DNA of 64,000 nucleotides from positions 1 to 64,000 of the forward strand of contig JAFEBH010000025.1 in NCBI GenBank assembly GCA_018242765.1. The letters are read 5' to 3'. Below the pieces are notes generated by a model. That model did no database searches, was not told the origin of the DNA, and saw only the letters and a program-made list of their open reading frames with translations. This DNA comes from Nitrospira sp. GTDB taxonomy: Bacteria > Nitrospirota > Nitrospiria > Nitrospirales > Nitrospiraceae. The position numbers were made by a program, and so were the translations under genes. How positions within the stretch are numbered: position 1 is the stretch's first letter; each line of letters opens with the position of its first letter. Shown in pieces: positions 25,856 through 33,727 of this stretch.

Positions 25856-28306
25856 ATGATTGCACTTGGAGGCAGAATGAGAAAGGTAGAGCGTTTTGCT
25901 CGGATGTGGGTTGGAATCTGTATGGCATTGGCCTGTCTCATCAATCCGACGCCTCCCCCAGTAGAAAGTGCCGCCTTACCGCCAGGGTTCTCGGAGTCTG
26001 TCGTCTTCTCAGGATTAACAGAGCCGACCGTCGTCCGTTTTTCGCCGGATGGACGGGTCTTCGTCGCGGAAAAAAGTGGGCTCATTAAAGTCTTCTCAAA
26101 CCTCTCTGATACCTCACCAACCATCTTCCATGATCTGCGGACGAATGTGCACAATTATTGGGATCGAGGACTGCTTGGATTGGCGCTCCACCCTAATTTC
26201 CCCACAGTACCCGAGGTCTATGTCCTCTACACCTATGACAAGGATCCCAATAATGCCCAGTTCCCCCGCTGGGGCACGCCTGGAGCCACATCCGATAACT
26301 GTCCGACGCCTCCGGGACCAACCAATAGCGGATGCGTCGTAAGCGGCCGACTGTCTAGACTGAAAGCCTCTCCCGGCAGCAACGTATCTGACGGTTCCGA
26401 ACTCGTATTAGTTCAAGGGTGGGGTCAGCAGTATCCCAGTCACACGATAGGCACTGTGCAGTTCGGGCCGGACGGGGCGCTTTATGCCTCAGGGGGTGAT
26501 GGGGCCAGTTTTACGTTTACCGATTACGGACAAAAGGGGTCTCCACTTAATCCATTAGGTGACTCACCTGTATCCATCGGAGAGCTTCAAACCGCGCCCA
26601 CGGCAGAAGGCGGCGCCACCCGATCGCAGAGTCTTCGTCGAGTCAGCGGTCCGGCGTTATTAAACGGCACGATTATTCGAGTGGATCCAAGTTCAGGCGT
26701 GGGGCTCCCCGATAATCCTCTTTTCGGCAGTACAGACCCCAATGCTCGCCGCATTGTGGGGTACGGCCTCCGCAATCCCTTTCGGTTTACGTTTCGCCCC
26801 GGTACCCCTGATCTCGACCTCTGGATCGGCGACGTCGGCCGAAATACGTGGGAGGAAATCAACCGGCTCCCTAATCCCCTGGCGTCCTCGGCACGTAACT
26901 TCGGCTGGCCTTGCTATGAGGGTGCTCTCCCCGAGACCTTGTACGACGCGCTTAACCTGAATATCTGCGAGACTCTGTATACCCAGGCTGGAGGACACTC
27001 TGCTCCGTACTTTGCCTACAGGCACGACCAGGCAGTGGTGGCGAACGACACTTGTACCAATAGCGGAAGTTCCTCCATCACGGGGTTGGCGTTCAACGAA
27101 AGTGCTAGCTATCCTGCAGCGTATCAGGGCACGCTGTTCTTCGCTGACTATTCCCGCAATTGCATTTGGGCCATGTTTGCCGGGTCCAATGGCTTACCCG
27201 ATCCGGCGAGCCGAGCCACGTTTGTGGCCGACGCTGCTGCCCCGGTCCACCTGCAGATTGGACCAGGCGGAGATTTATTTTATGTGGATCTCACCGGTGG
27301 GACCATCAGACGTATTCAGTTCACCAGTGGTAATCAGCCTCCGAAGGCAATCATGAAGGCTACGCCCACGTCCGGTCCGGCTCCTCTGAACGTGGTCTTC
27401 TCCTCGGCAGGTTCCTCGGATCCGGATGGCGATCCTATCACTTATAGTTGGAACTTTGGGGATGGTGGGACCTCAACCGACCCGAACCCAAGCCATACCT
27501 ACACAAGAAAAGGACCATTTACTGCGGTATTGACTGTCACCGACTCAAAGGGCGCATTCGGAAAGGATCAAGCCATCATTTCACCGGGAAATAGCAAACC
27601 TACCGCAGTTATTGACACGCCAGTTTCAACGATCCAGTGGAAGGTCGACCAATCGATTGCATTTTCCGGTCACGCTACCGATCCGGAGGATGGCACACTC
27701 CCGCCTTCGGCATTTACATGGGAACTTATCATGCATCATTGTCCCTCAAACTGTCATACACATTCCATTCAGAGTTTCTCCAGCATCACTACGGGATCGT
27801 TTTCGGCTCCCGATCACGAGTATCCGTCGCATCTCGAGCTCAAACTCACGGTGACCGATACGGAGGGGCTCACAGATACCAAGAGCGTCATTCTGAACCC
27901 ACAAACTGTTGCACTTAGATTTGACTCAACTCCTTCTCAGTTACAGCTGGTTGTAGGAGGTAGCCAGTCTCCCACACCTTTTACAACGAATGTCATCCTA
28001 GGCTCCGTTCAGTCCCTCAGTGCAGTTACGCCCCAAGCGTTGGGGAGTACAACCTACAAGTTTGTCTCTTGGTCTGATGGAGGCGACCAATCCCATACCA
28101 TTACTGCGAACGCTACTAAGACCTACACCGCCAGCTACGAGGCCACAAGCGATCCCGTTCCTTCCCCTCCCCCCAGCGACAACAGCGGTGGCGGCGGTTG
28201 TACACTCAACAGATCAGGAACAAATGATGCGCTACTGCCGGTACTGTTTCTTACCGTCATTGCCCTATTGTTACTGAGAGGAAAGCGGCCCGTGAATAAA
28301 AATTGA
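25856..28306 (+). CDS. secreted PQQ-type glucose/sorbosone dehydrogenase with PKD domain and C-terminal sorting tail
   Basis: This 816-residue protein begins with a signal peptide (about residues 1-43) after an AGGAGG nine nucleotides before the ATG. Residues about 45-480 form a six-bladed beta-propeller of the sugar/sorbosone dehydrogenase family: V-R-F-S-P-D-G-R-V-F-V-A-E-K-S-G, G-L-L-G-L-A-L-H-P-N-F and G-Y-G-L-R-N-P-F-R-F. A PKD domain follows (about 494-590, W-N-F-G-D-G-G-T-S), then a cysteine-containing beta region. The C-terminus is P-S-P-P-P-S-D-N-S-G-G-G-G-C-T, a hydrophobic helix and R-G-K-R, a pattern of the JDVT-CTERM type of sorting signal. It would oxidise a sugar or related alcohol outside the cytoplasm. 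The CPBP protease gene lies next to it. Confidence 0.88.
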   Translation: MIALGGRMRKVERFARMWVGICMALACLINPTPPPVESAALPPGFSESVVFSGLTEPTVVRFSPDGRVFVAEKSGLIKVFSNLSDTSPTIFHDLRTNVHNYWDRGLLGLALHPNFPTVPEVYVLYTYDKDPNNAQFPRWGTPGATSDNCPTPPGPTNSGCVVSGRLSRLKASPGSNVSDGSELVLVQGWGQQYPSHTIGTVQFGPDGALYASGGDGASFTFTDYGQKGSPLNPLGDSPVSIGELQTAPTAEGGATRSQSLRRVSGPALLNGTIIRVDPSSGVGLPDNPLFGSTDPNARRIVGYGLRNPFRFTFRPGTPDLDLWIGDVGRNTWEEINRLPNPLASSARNFGWPCYEGALPETLYDALNLNICETLYTQAGGHSAPYFAYRHDQAVVANDTCTNSGSSSITGLAFNESASYPAAYQGTLFFADYSRNCIWAMFAGSNGLPDPASRATFVADAAAPVHLQIGPGGDLFYVDLTGGTIRRIQFTSGNQPPKAIMKATPTSGPAPLNVVFSSAGSSDPDGDPITYSWNFGDGGTSTDPNPSHTYTRKGPFTAVLTVTDSKGAFGKDQAIISPGNSKPTAVIDTPVSTIQWKVDQSIAFSGHATDPEDGTLPPSAFTWELIMHHCPSNCHTHSIQSFSSITTGSFSAPDHEYPSHLELKLTVTDTEGLTDTKSVILNPQTVALRFDSTPSQLQLVVGGSQSPTPFTTNVILGSVQSLSAVTPQALGSTTYKFVSWSDGGDQSHTITANATKTYTASYEATSDPVPSPPPSDNSGGGGCTLNRSGTNDALLPVLFLTVIALLLLRGKRPVNKN

Positions 28307-28367
28307 CCGCACATTCATCTGGACAGACGACTCGTTATAAGTGTGCCCTGTCGGTTGGGAGACGACT

Positions 28368-28880
28368 GTGACGAGGGCCGATTGGTATCAAATACTTGGT
28401 CGGCTAAAGCTTTGCTGGCCGCTCAAACTCTATGCCAGCAAAGCCTTTCTTCTGTGTGTCGCGGCTGCTCCATTGGTCTGGGCCATCATGGCATGGGTCG
28501 TTCCCGTTCGGTCAATGACCCTGGTCCAAATATGGTCGTTGAGTTTTGCCTCAGTCGTCATGTGGTATCCTCTATGGGAAGAGCTGCTCTTTAGAGGATT
28601 GTTGCAGGGCGAACTGATAGAGCGTGGTTGGATACGACCCTGGATTTGCGGTTTGAGCGGCGCCAATATTCTAGTTTCTCTCCTGTTTACGGTTTTTCAC
28701 CTCTGGAGCCATAACCTGGTCTGGGCGATCCTGGTGTTCTTCCCCTCGCTGGTCTTTGGCTATCTTCGTGATCGCTTTGATTCCACAGTGCCCTCGATTG
28801 TGATGCATATGTGGTACAACGGTGGATACTTTTTCTTCATCGATTCTTCCCAAATTTCCACGGGGTCCGACATCCGGTGA
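28368..28880 (+). CDS. CPBP-family intramembrane glutamic protease (probable sorting protease)
   Basis: This 170-residue membrane protein carries all three CPBP motifs: E-E-L-L-F-R-G near residue 73, F-T-V-F-H near 108 and H-M-W-Y-N near 148. These make the membrane-embedded active site of Rce1/CAAX-type proteases. It is compact, with about five helices. I placed the start at GTG 28368 because GGGAG lies six nucleotides before it; an upstream GTG at 28341 is possible. It lies 61 bp downstream of a protein with a GGGGC-helix-basic tail. The pairing strongly suggests that it processes that tail (MrtJ-type), as far as I recall that family. Confidence 0.85.
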   Translation: MTRADWYQILGRLKLCWPLKLYASKAFLLCVAAAPLVWAIMAWVVPVRSMTLVQIWSLSFASVVMWYPLWEELLFRGLLQGELIERGWIRPWICGLSGANILVSLLFTVFHLWSHNLVWAILVFFPSLVFGYLRDRFDSTVPSIVMHMWYNGGYFFFIDSSQISTGSDIR

Positions 28881-29051
28881 AATCGCTCCGACCACGGCAT
28901 ACAATGACACGAAGATATCCGCCCCTCATTTTTTCTTAGCGTGCTGTCTTTGGCTTTTTCCGAAATGTTTCGCATGGTGGACGGGCAGCCCAATACCGAT
29001 CCTCTTACCAAGGACATTTCTCAAGTGGGTTGACAAATCTGGGCTACGACC

Positions 29052-29080
29052 TTGACTTTAGTCGGACAAGGGAATAGGCT
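29052..29080 (+). promoter_or_regulatory. candidate sigma-70 promoter of the guanidine operon
   Basis: A TTGACT -35 element (29052-29057) and a TAGGCT -10 element (29075-29080) are separated by 17 bp. Transcription would start about seven bases on, just before the 5' strand of the riboswitch stem at 29093. The -10 is a weak match. A TTGACA at 29030 lacks a good partner. Confidence 0.4.
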
Positions 29081-29092
29081 TCGTCAAAAATC

Positions 29093-29239
29093 ATTCCAAA
29101 AGGAAAACTAGGGTTCCGGCTTCCTTCCAAAATCAGAAGGAGCGACTGGTCCAAGAGTTTTCGGCCTCGCATAACGGGGTTCCACGGAGGGATAAAAGCC
29201 CGGGAGATCATGTACTGAGGTACATGGCCTTTTGGGAAT
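29093..29239 (+). ncRNA. guanidine-I riboswitch (ykkC class) with expression platform
   Basis: The conserved ykkC elements occur in the correct order: CTAGGGTTCCGG (29108-29119), GACTGGTCCAAGAG (29144-29157) and ACGGAGGGATAAAAGCCC followed by GGGAGA (29184-29206). Between the first two is a short stem (ttccttc / gaagga). The consensus usually reads CTGGTCCGAGAG, so one position differs. Downstream, 29209-29215 pairs with 29220-29226 and is followed by TTTT, a modest terminator-like hairpin. The U tract with its flank (29228-29239) can also pair with 29093-29103, apart from one bulge, so an aptamer P1 stem could block termination. Guanidine would then switch on the permease and hydrolase downstream. 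The match is from memory of the consensus and is unusually strong. Confidence 0.93.
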
Positions 29240-29326
29240 TACGTCCTTCAGCGGGAGACTTCGTTATGCATTTCCACCTCATCATCCGGATCAATCAGAC
29301 CTGCCGCCGAACCGGAGAGGTCTGCC

Positions 29327-30793
29327 ATGGTTAATAACGAAGTCCCGGATCGGGATTATTCGACTATGGCAACCGATACATCCGGAACACTTCGCCGCAG
29401 TCTTACTCTCTGGAACAGCCTGACCATCGGCTTTGCAACGGTTTCACCAGTGGCGGGGCTCTATGCCATTATTGGTGTGCAGACGGTTGTGACAGGTGGC
29501 GGGTGGTTTCCGGCACTCGCGCTCTGTCTGGTGATGCAGTTGCTGGTTGCCACCGTGTATGCAGAGTTGTCCTCACAAATTCCCATCGCGGGAGGGGCGT
29601 ACAAATGGGCTCGGCAGCTTGGAGGCGCCACTGCCGGCACCTATGCCGGAACTATCTATGTCAGCTCCACGATCGCGATGCTCACGACGACTGCCTACAC
29701 CGGCGGAGTTTGGCTGGCGATTTTCTTTGGATCTACCAGCGGAATGGGAGTGACGCTGGTCATCTGGGGCACGGTGTTTCTGCTGGTCTGCACCGTTCTC
29801 AACCTTGTCCACGTCTCCATATTTAAGTTCCTCATTTCTCTGGGGGTGTATGCGGAAATAGTTGGTTCGTTCGGCGTCGCGCTGCTGTTATTTTTCTTTT
29901 TTCGACAGCATGATTTTTCCGAACTGTTCGCCCATCTGGGGACAGGAACCGCACCCAGCGAAACTGCAGCGTTTTTAGCCGCGCTTGCCATTTCCGGGTG
30001 GGCGTTCATTGGCTTTGATGCCTGCTCGACCATTGCCGAAGAAACGCATGAACCGAAACGGATGGTGCCGCGTGCGATTTTTTTCTCGCTGTGTATGGTG
30101 GGAAGCGTCGTGCTCTTCAACTCTGCTGCCCTGACCCTCAGCTTTAACCGCGAGACTTTACAGCAGACGAATGCCGCATCCGATCCTGTCACTCCGGTGA
30201 TCGTGGCCAACTTTGGCACTTGGGCGGAGATGCCGTTTCTGGCGATCGTCATGGTTGCGTTCCTGGCTTGTGGATCCTCCATGGTCCAGTACACATCCCG
30301 GATCGTGTTTTCCATGGCTCGCGAAGGCAGTATGCCGGTCGTCCTCAGTCGGGTGACCGCAGCCGGCGCTCCACGGAATGCTGTGCTGTTTACGGTACTG
30401 CTGGCTACGCTCGGCTTGCTTTTCGGGCTCAATGATGAAGCGGTCGCTACGGTGCTGGCATTCGGCACGGGAGGCTTATACGCCATGTTTGCGATGACCA
30501 CGGGGGTTGGGCTCTACACCAGGCTTACAGGTCGCTGGGACCCCGCGTTAGGTCAACTAAAACTGGGCGCGTGGGGATTATTGATCAATATGACGGCCTT
30601 TGTCTGGTCACTCTTTGAATTCATTAACATCGCATGGCCACGTCCCTATGCCACCTCGCCCGACGCCCCCTGGTGGCAACTCTTGGCGGTCCCGCTCGTA
30701 CTGGGAGGTATACTTACATTGACGACGCTTCATATCCTTGTTAGCAGGAACAAGGCATCAGCCCAGCCGGGAAAGATCGAACCACAAGAATGA
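29327..30793 (+). CDS. APC-superfamily amino acid/guanidinium permease
   Basis: This 488-residue membrane transporter has about twelve hydrophobic segments and the APC pattern in helix 1 (G-F-A-T-V-S-P-V-A-G-L-Y) and helices 2-3 (S-S-Q-I-P-I-A-G-G-A-Y-K-W). S-G-W-A-F-I-G-F-D-A-C near residue 223 is typical of amino acid-polyamine-organocation permeases. The start is supported by GGAGAGG seven nucleotides before ATG. It lies directly behind a guanidine riboswitch and 83 bp ahead of the hydrolase gene, so uptake of guanidinium is the likely job. By sequence alone it could equally carry an amino acid or agmatine. Confidence 0.88.
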   Translation: MVNNEVPDRDYSTMATDTSGTLRRSLTLWNSLTIGFATVSPVAGLYAIIGVQTVVTGGGWFPALALCLVMQLLVATVYAELSSQIPIAGGAYKWARQLGGATAGTYAGTIYVSSTIAMLTTTAYTGGVWLAIFFGSTSGMGVTLVIWGTVFLLVCTVLNLVHVSIFKFLISLGVYAEIVGSFGVALLLFFFFRQHDFSELFAHLGTGTAPSETAAFLAALAISGWAFIGFDACSTIAEETHEPKRMVPRAIFFSLCMVGSVVLFNSAALTLSFNRETLQQTNAASDPVTPVIVANFGTWAEMPFLAIVMVAFLACGSSMVQYTSRIVFSMAREGSMPVVLSRVTAAGAPRNAVLFTVLLATLGLLFGLNDEAVATVLAFGTGGLYAMFAMTTGVGLYTRLTGRWDPALGQLKLGAWGLLINMTAFVWSLFEFINIAWPRPYATSPDAPWWQLLAVPLVLGGILTLTTLHILVSRNKASAQPGKIEPQE

Positions 30794-30876
30794 CAAGGGC
30801 GGTCAATCAAAACCCATACGGTACGGAGCGTTTCACAGAAAGTCGGAATCCATTCATCCGGTAGAAAGGAGCACGC

Positions 30877-32025
30877 ATGGCAAAGAAGCGAGCATACCAA
30901 GGCAAGGTTCCCCTACACGACAAATACGGACCAGAGGCCAAGTTTGCAGTCGAAGCGGAGGCGCTGTTGCCGACCACGAAATATGAAGAAGAAATCGCCC
31001 GAGGTCTTGAATTGGGCCTGCCCGCGGCCGATTCCATCAAAGATCGCCGCATTCCCACATTCAGTCGTGGGGAACTCCCCCATTTCGCCGGCATCAATAC
31101 CTTTACCAAAGCGCCGTACGTCGAGGATGTCCGCAAATGTGGAGAATACGACGTCGCCATTCTTGGGGCGCCGTTCGACGGTGGGACCACCTATCGGGCA
31201 GGGACCCGATTTGGCCCCCAAGGCATTCGCAAGATCTCCGCGTTATACGGTACCTATAGCTTTGAACTCGGTGTGGATCTCCGAGAGTCGATCTCCATGT
31301 GCGATCTCGGCGACGTGTTCACTATTCCCGGCAATATCGAAAAGACCTTCGACCAAGTCAGTAAGGGCGTGGGCCATGTCTATGCGAGCGGGGCTTTCCC
31401 TGTCGTGCTTGGTGGAGACCATTCCCTGGGTTTTGCCACTGTACGGGGTGTGGCGCAGAATATGAACGGCAAGAAGCTCGGCATCCTGCACTTCGACCGT
31501 CATGTCGACACTCAGGAGACTGATCTCGACGAACGCATGCACACGACGCCCTGGTTTCATGCGACGAATATTCTCAACGTGCCGGCGAAAAATCTCGTCC
31601 AGATCGGTATCGGCGGTTGGCAGGCCCCCAGACCAGGTGTGAAGTCAGGCCGCGAGCGGCAAACCACGATCATGACCGTGACCGACTGTGTAGAAATGGG
31701 TATTGAAAATGCCGCGAAGCAAGCCCTCGAAGTGGCGTTTGACGGAGTGGATGCAGTCTGGTTGAGCTTCGACGTGGATTGTTTGGACGCGGCCTTCGTG
31801 CCAGGCACCGGCTGGCCGGAGCCGGGAGGGTTTCTGCCGCGTGAAGTGTTGAAGTTTTTGCAGATCATCGCGGATACGAAACCGCTGGCGGGTATGGAAA
31901 TCGTCGAATGTTCACCTCCCTACGACGCAGCAGAGATCACCAGTCTCATGGCCACTCGGGTGATCTGCGATGTCTTGGCCTGCCAGGTGCGTTCAGGGCA
32001 TTTGGCTAATCGGAAGAAACACTAA
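30877..32025 (+). CDS. gdmH: guanidine hydrolase-like ureohydrolase (agmatinase family)
   Basis: This 382-residue ureohydrolase keeps the dinuclear metal site: G-G-D-H-S (His182), H-F-D-R-H-V-D (Asp207, His209, Asp211) and S-F-D-V-D (Asp299, Asp301). It has a longer N-terminus than SpeB (about 306 residues). Two segments depart from agmatinase and, as I recall, match nickel-dependent guanidine hydrolases (cyanobacterial GdmH, comammox Nitrospira): D-T-Q-E-T-D-L-D-E-R-M-H-T-T-P-W-F-H (211-228), and V-P-G-T-G-W-P-E-P-G-G with Trp313 where agmatinases usually have G-T-G-T-P. The reaction would be guanidine + water to urea + ammonia. The guanidine riboswitch upstream supports this over agmatine. 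No hypA/hypB-like nickel chaperone is adjacent. Ribosome binding site AAAGGAG fits the ATG. Confidence 0.85.
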   Translation: MAKKRAYQGKVPLHDKYGPEAKFAVEAEALLPTTKYEEEIARGLELGLPAADSIKDRRIPTFSRGELPHFAGINTFTKAPYVEDVRKCGEYDVAILGAPFDGGTTYRAGTRFGPQGIRKISALYGTYSFELGVDLRESISMCDLGDVFTIPGNIEKTFDQVSKGVGHVYASGAFPVVLGGDHSLGFATVRGVAQNMNGKKLGILHFDRHVDTQETDLDERMHTTPWFHATNILNVPAKNLVQIGIGGWQAPRPGVKSGRERQTTIMTVTDCVEMGIENAAKQALEVAFDGVDAVWLSFDVDCLDAAFVPGTGWPEPGGFLPREVLKFLQIIADTKPLAGMEIVECSPPYDAAEITSLMATRVICDVLACQVRSGHLANRKKH

Positions 32026-32057
32026 GAGGCATCGATTTCGGGAAGCCAAGACACACA

Positions 32058-32089
32058 CTGAAGGGCTTGTCTCTGCGCAAGCCCTTCAG
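32058..32089. repeat. perfect 12-bp inverted repeat after the hydrolase gene
   Basis: Positions 32058-32069 are exactly complementary to 32078-32089, with an 8-nt loop. It lies 33 bp after the guanidine hydrolase stop. No T tract follows on the plus strand, so it is not a classical terminator, but it may define the 3' end of the operon transcript. Confidence 0.65.
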
Positions 32090-32299
32090 AATGAAAAACC
32101 TAAACCCTTCAACATGAAGCCGTTGGTCGCCACACATCACGAGATGCGCGATCCAAGAGGTTTCGTCACAAACCCTGTGGACTCGAGAACTCGATCTTTT
32201 TTTCATTGGAACATCTCTGTTAGAATGGCTTGCGGTATGCACTGGGTTTTTGCTGACGCTTTCATCTGACTGTACCTTGAAAAAAGGAGTGTGATCGAT

Positions 32300-32581
32300 A
32301 TGGCAGAGGTTGCATGTGTGACCTGTGGGCAAACCGGTGAAGCGATTTCGACTCCCCTGTTTCTGGGTAAGCTTGAAGCCGAGGTCAGAAGTAAGGTCTG
32401 TCTGAGCTGTTGGAAAAAGTGGGAAGGGATGCGCGTGATGGTGATCAATGAATATCACGTGAATCTCGGCGACGAGAGTGGCCGCGAGCTCGTACGCAAG
32501 CAGATGAAAGCGTTCTTGAAGCTCGGTGAGCCGATAGATACGTCAAAAGTTGCGGAGAACTATCGGCCAACCGGTGGCTGA
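32300..32581 (+). CDS. YggX-like Fe(II)-trafficking domain protein with zinc-ribbon-like cysteines
   Basis: This 93-residue protein ends with a segment (W-K-K-W-E-G-M-R-V-M-V-I-N-E-Y-H-V-N-L) and R-K-Q-M-K-A-F-L that closely follows the YggX/Fe(II)-trafficking family pattern (W..W..xQ.MLINEYRLNL...QM.KFF). Unlike classic YggX it has two Cys pairs, C-V-T-C and C-L-S-C, that could hold zinc or iron. A role in protecting Fe-S proteins is suggested by the family. Start at ATG 32300 is backed by AAGGAG; the frame reaches back to a GTG at 32291. It is unclear whether it belongs to the guanidine operon, given the hairpin in between. Confidence 0.7.
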   Translation: MAEVACVTCGQTGEAISTPLFLGKLEAEVRSKVCLSCWKKWEGMRVMVINEYHVNLGDESGRELVRKQMKAFLKLGEPIDTSKVAENYRPTGG

Positions 32582-32725
32582 TTGTTGCCTTCCAGGCTTG
32601 ATTTCATAGGAATCCGACCGAACTTTTCCCCTGCGTTGTCGCCAACTTCGTTGACATGGCGAATCAGAAAGTGTTACGGTGCATCCGTATGTGCTTTGTT
32701 CCCGTGATGACGATGAGGGGTGCAG

Positions 32726-33181
32726 ATGATTACGCAGATGCAGGTCAAGGGGTTGATGTTCGACCCCTACAACAATGCGTACATCGTCATTCTGCGAGAC
32801 GATGATCAGGTTGAGATGCTCCCGATCTGGGTCGGCAAAGCCGAAGCCAGTTCGATCAGTTTGGCGCTAGAAAAAGTGGCCCCTCCCCGTCCCATGACGC
32901 ATGACTTCATGAAATCCTATTTGGATGCTTTTGATGCCAAAGTGATCAGTGTGGTCATTACCGATCTGAACGAGAATACCTACTTTGCCAAGATTCATCT
33001 GATGTACGGTGATTCTGAGTATGCCGTGGATTCGCGTCCGAGCGATGCCATTGCGCTAGCGCTGCGGACCCAGGCGCCGATTTTTGCTAGTGAGTCGGTG
33101 ATTCGCAAGCAAAGTTCGGAAGAGCTCGGACAATGGCTTGAAAATTTGAAGCCTGAAGACTTTGGAAAGCTGGATTCCTGA
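32726..33181 (+). CDS. bifunctional nuclease-family (BFN/DUF151) protein, copy 1
   Basis: This 151-residue cytoplasmic protein has the BFN core: L-P-I-W-V-G-K-A-E-A near residue 35, R-P-M-T-H-D-F, and S-R-P-S-D-A-I-A-L-A-L-R near 105. Members of this family have been reported as nucleases, and a DNA-repair role is proposed in some. I chose ATG 32726, five nucleotides after GAGGGG. It is 14 bp before a paralogue, so the two are probably co-expressed and may associate. Confidence 0.85.
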   Translation: MITQMQVKGLMFDPYNNAYIVILRDDDQVEMLPIWVGKAEASSISLALEKVAPPRPMTHDFMKSYLDAFDAKVISVVITDLNENTYFAKIHLMYGDSEYAVDSRPSDAIALALRTQAPIFASESVIRKQSSEELGQWLENLKPEDFGKLDS

Positions 33182-33195
33182 GCGAGGTCAATGAG

Positions 33196-33684
33196 ATGGA
33201 CGGTAGCTCACTACCAGGTTCTGGACCGTTGATCCAGCTTGTGGTCGATCGCGTGGTCGAAGATCCTGCCACGGATACGAGGATCGTGGTGTTGGCTCGG
33301 AAGGACGGTGACCTTGATCACTTTATGGTATGGGTCGGAGCCTCAGAAGGCGAAGCGATCAAACGGGCGTTGGATACATCGGTGACTGCACGACCTATGA
33401 GTCATGATCTGATCAAGAGTTGTGGTGAACATCTTGGGATCACCACGGAACGTGTAGTCCTGACCGACGTCAAGAGCAGTACATACTATGCAACGGTCTT
33501 CCTTGAAAATAAGGGGGTGACCCGTACCCTTGATGCACGTCCCAGCGATGCTATTGCCTTAGCCTTGCGCTGTCAGGCTCCTATCTATGTTACTCAAGAT
33601 GTATGGCAACGTCGGAGCGGGCAACAGTTGGACGCGTGGTTGTCGAAATTGGAAACAAAAAATATGGGTGCGCAGGAAGTGTAA
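33196..33684 (+). CDS. bifunctional nuclease-family (BFN/DUF151) protein, copy 2
   Basis: This 162-residue paralogue of the preceding gene shows M-V-W-V-G-A-S-E-G-E-A, A-R-P-M-S-H-D-L and A-R-P-S-D-A-I-A-L-A-L-R. Its N-terminus is longer and its sequence has clearly drifted from copy 1, so the duplication is old. GAGG eight bases before the ATG supports the start. rplM follows after 43 bp. Confidence 0.85.
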   Translation: MDGSSLPGSGPLIQLVVDRVVEDPATDTRIVVLARKDGDLDHFMVWVGASEGEAIKRALDTSVTARPMSHDLIKSCGEHLGITTERVVLTDVKSSTYYATVFLENKGVTRTLDARPSDAIALALRCQAPIYVTQDVWQRRSGQQLDAWLSKLETKNMGAQEV

Positions 33685-33727
33685 GTCCTTTAACGCCGGC
33701 TGAAAGAGCCGCAGTGGAGAAAGAAGA

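Noticed and set aside
31132..31868. Minus-strand open frames within the hydrolase gene
   Set aside because: They lie opposite a well-conserved enzyme on the plus strand and show no family motif or ribosome binding site.
30877..32025. Plain agmatinase (speB) assignment
   Set aside because: The guanidine riboswitch upstream, Trp313, and the DTQE...PWFH segment favour guanidine hydrolase; agmatine is kept as the alternative.
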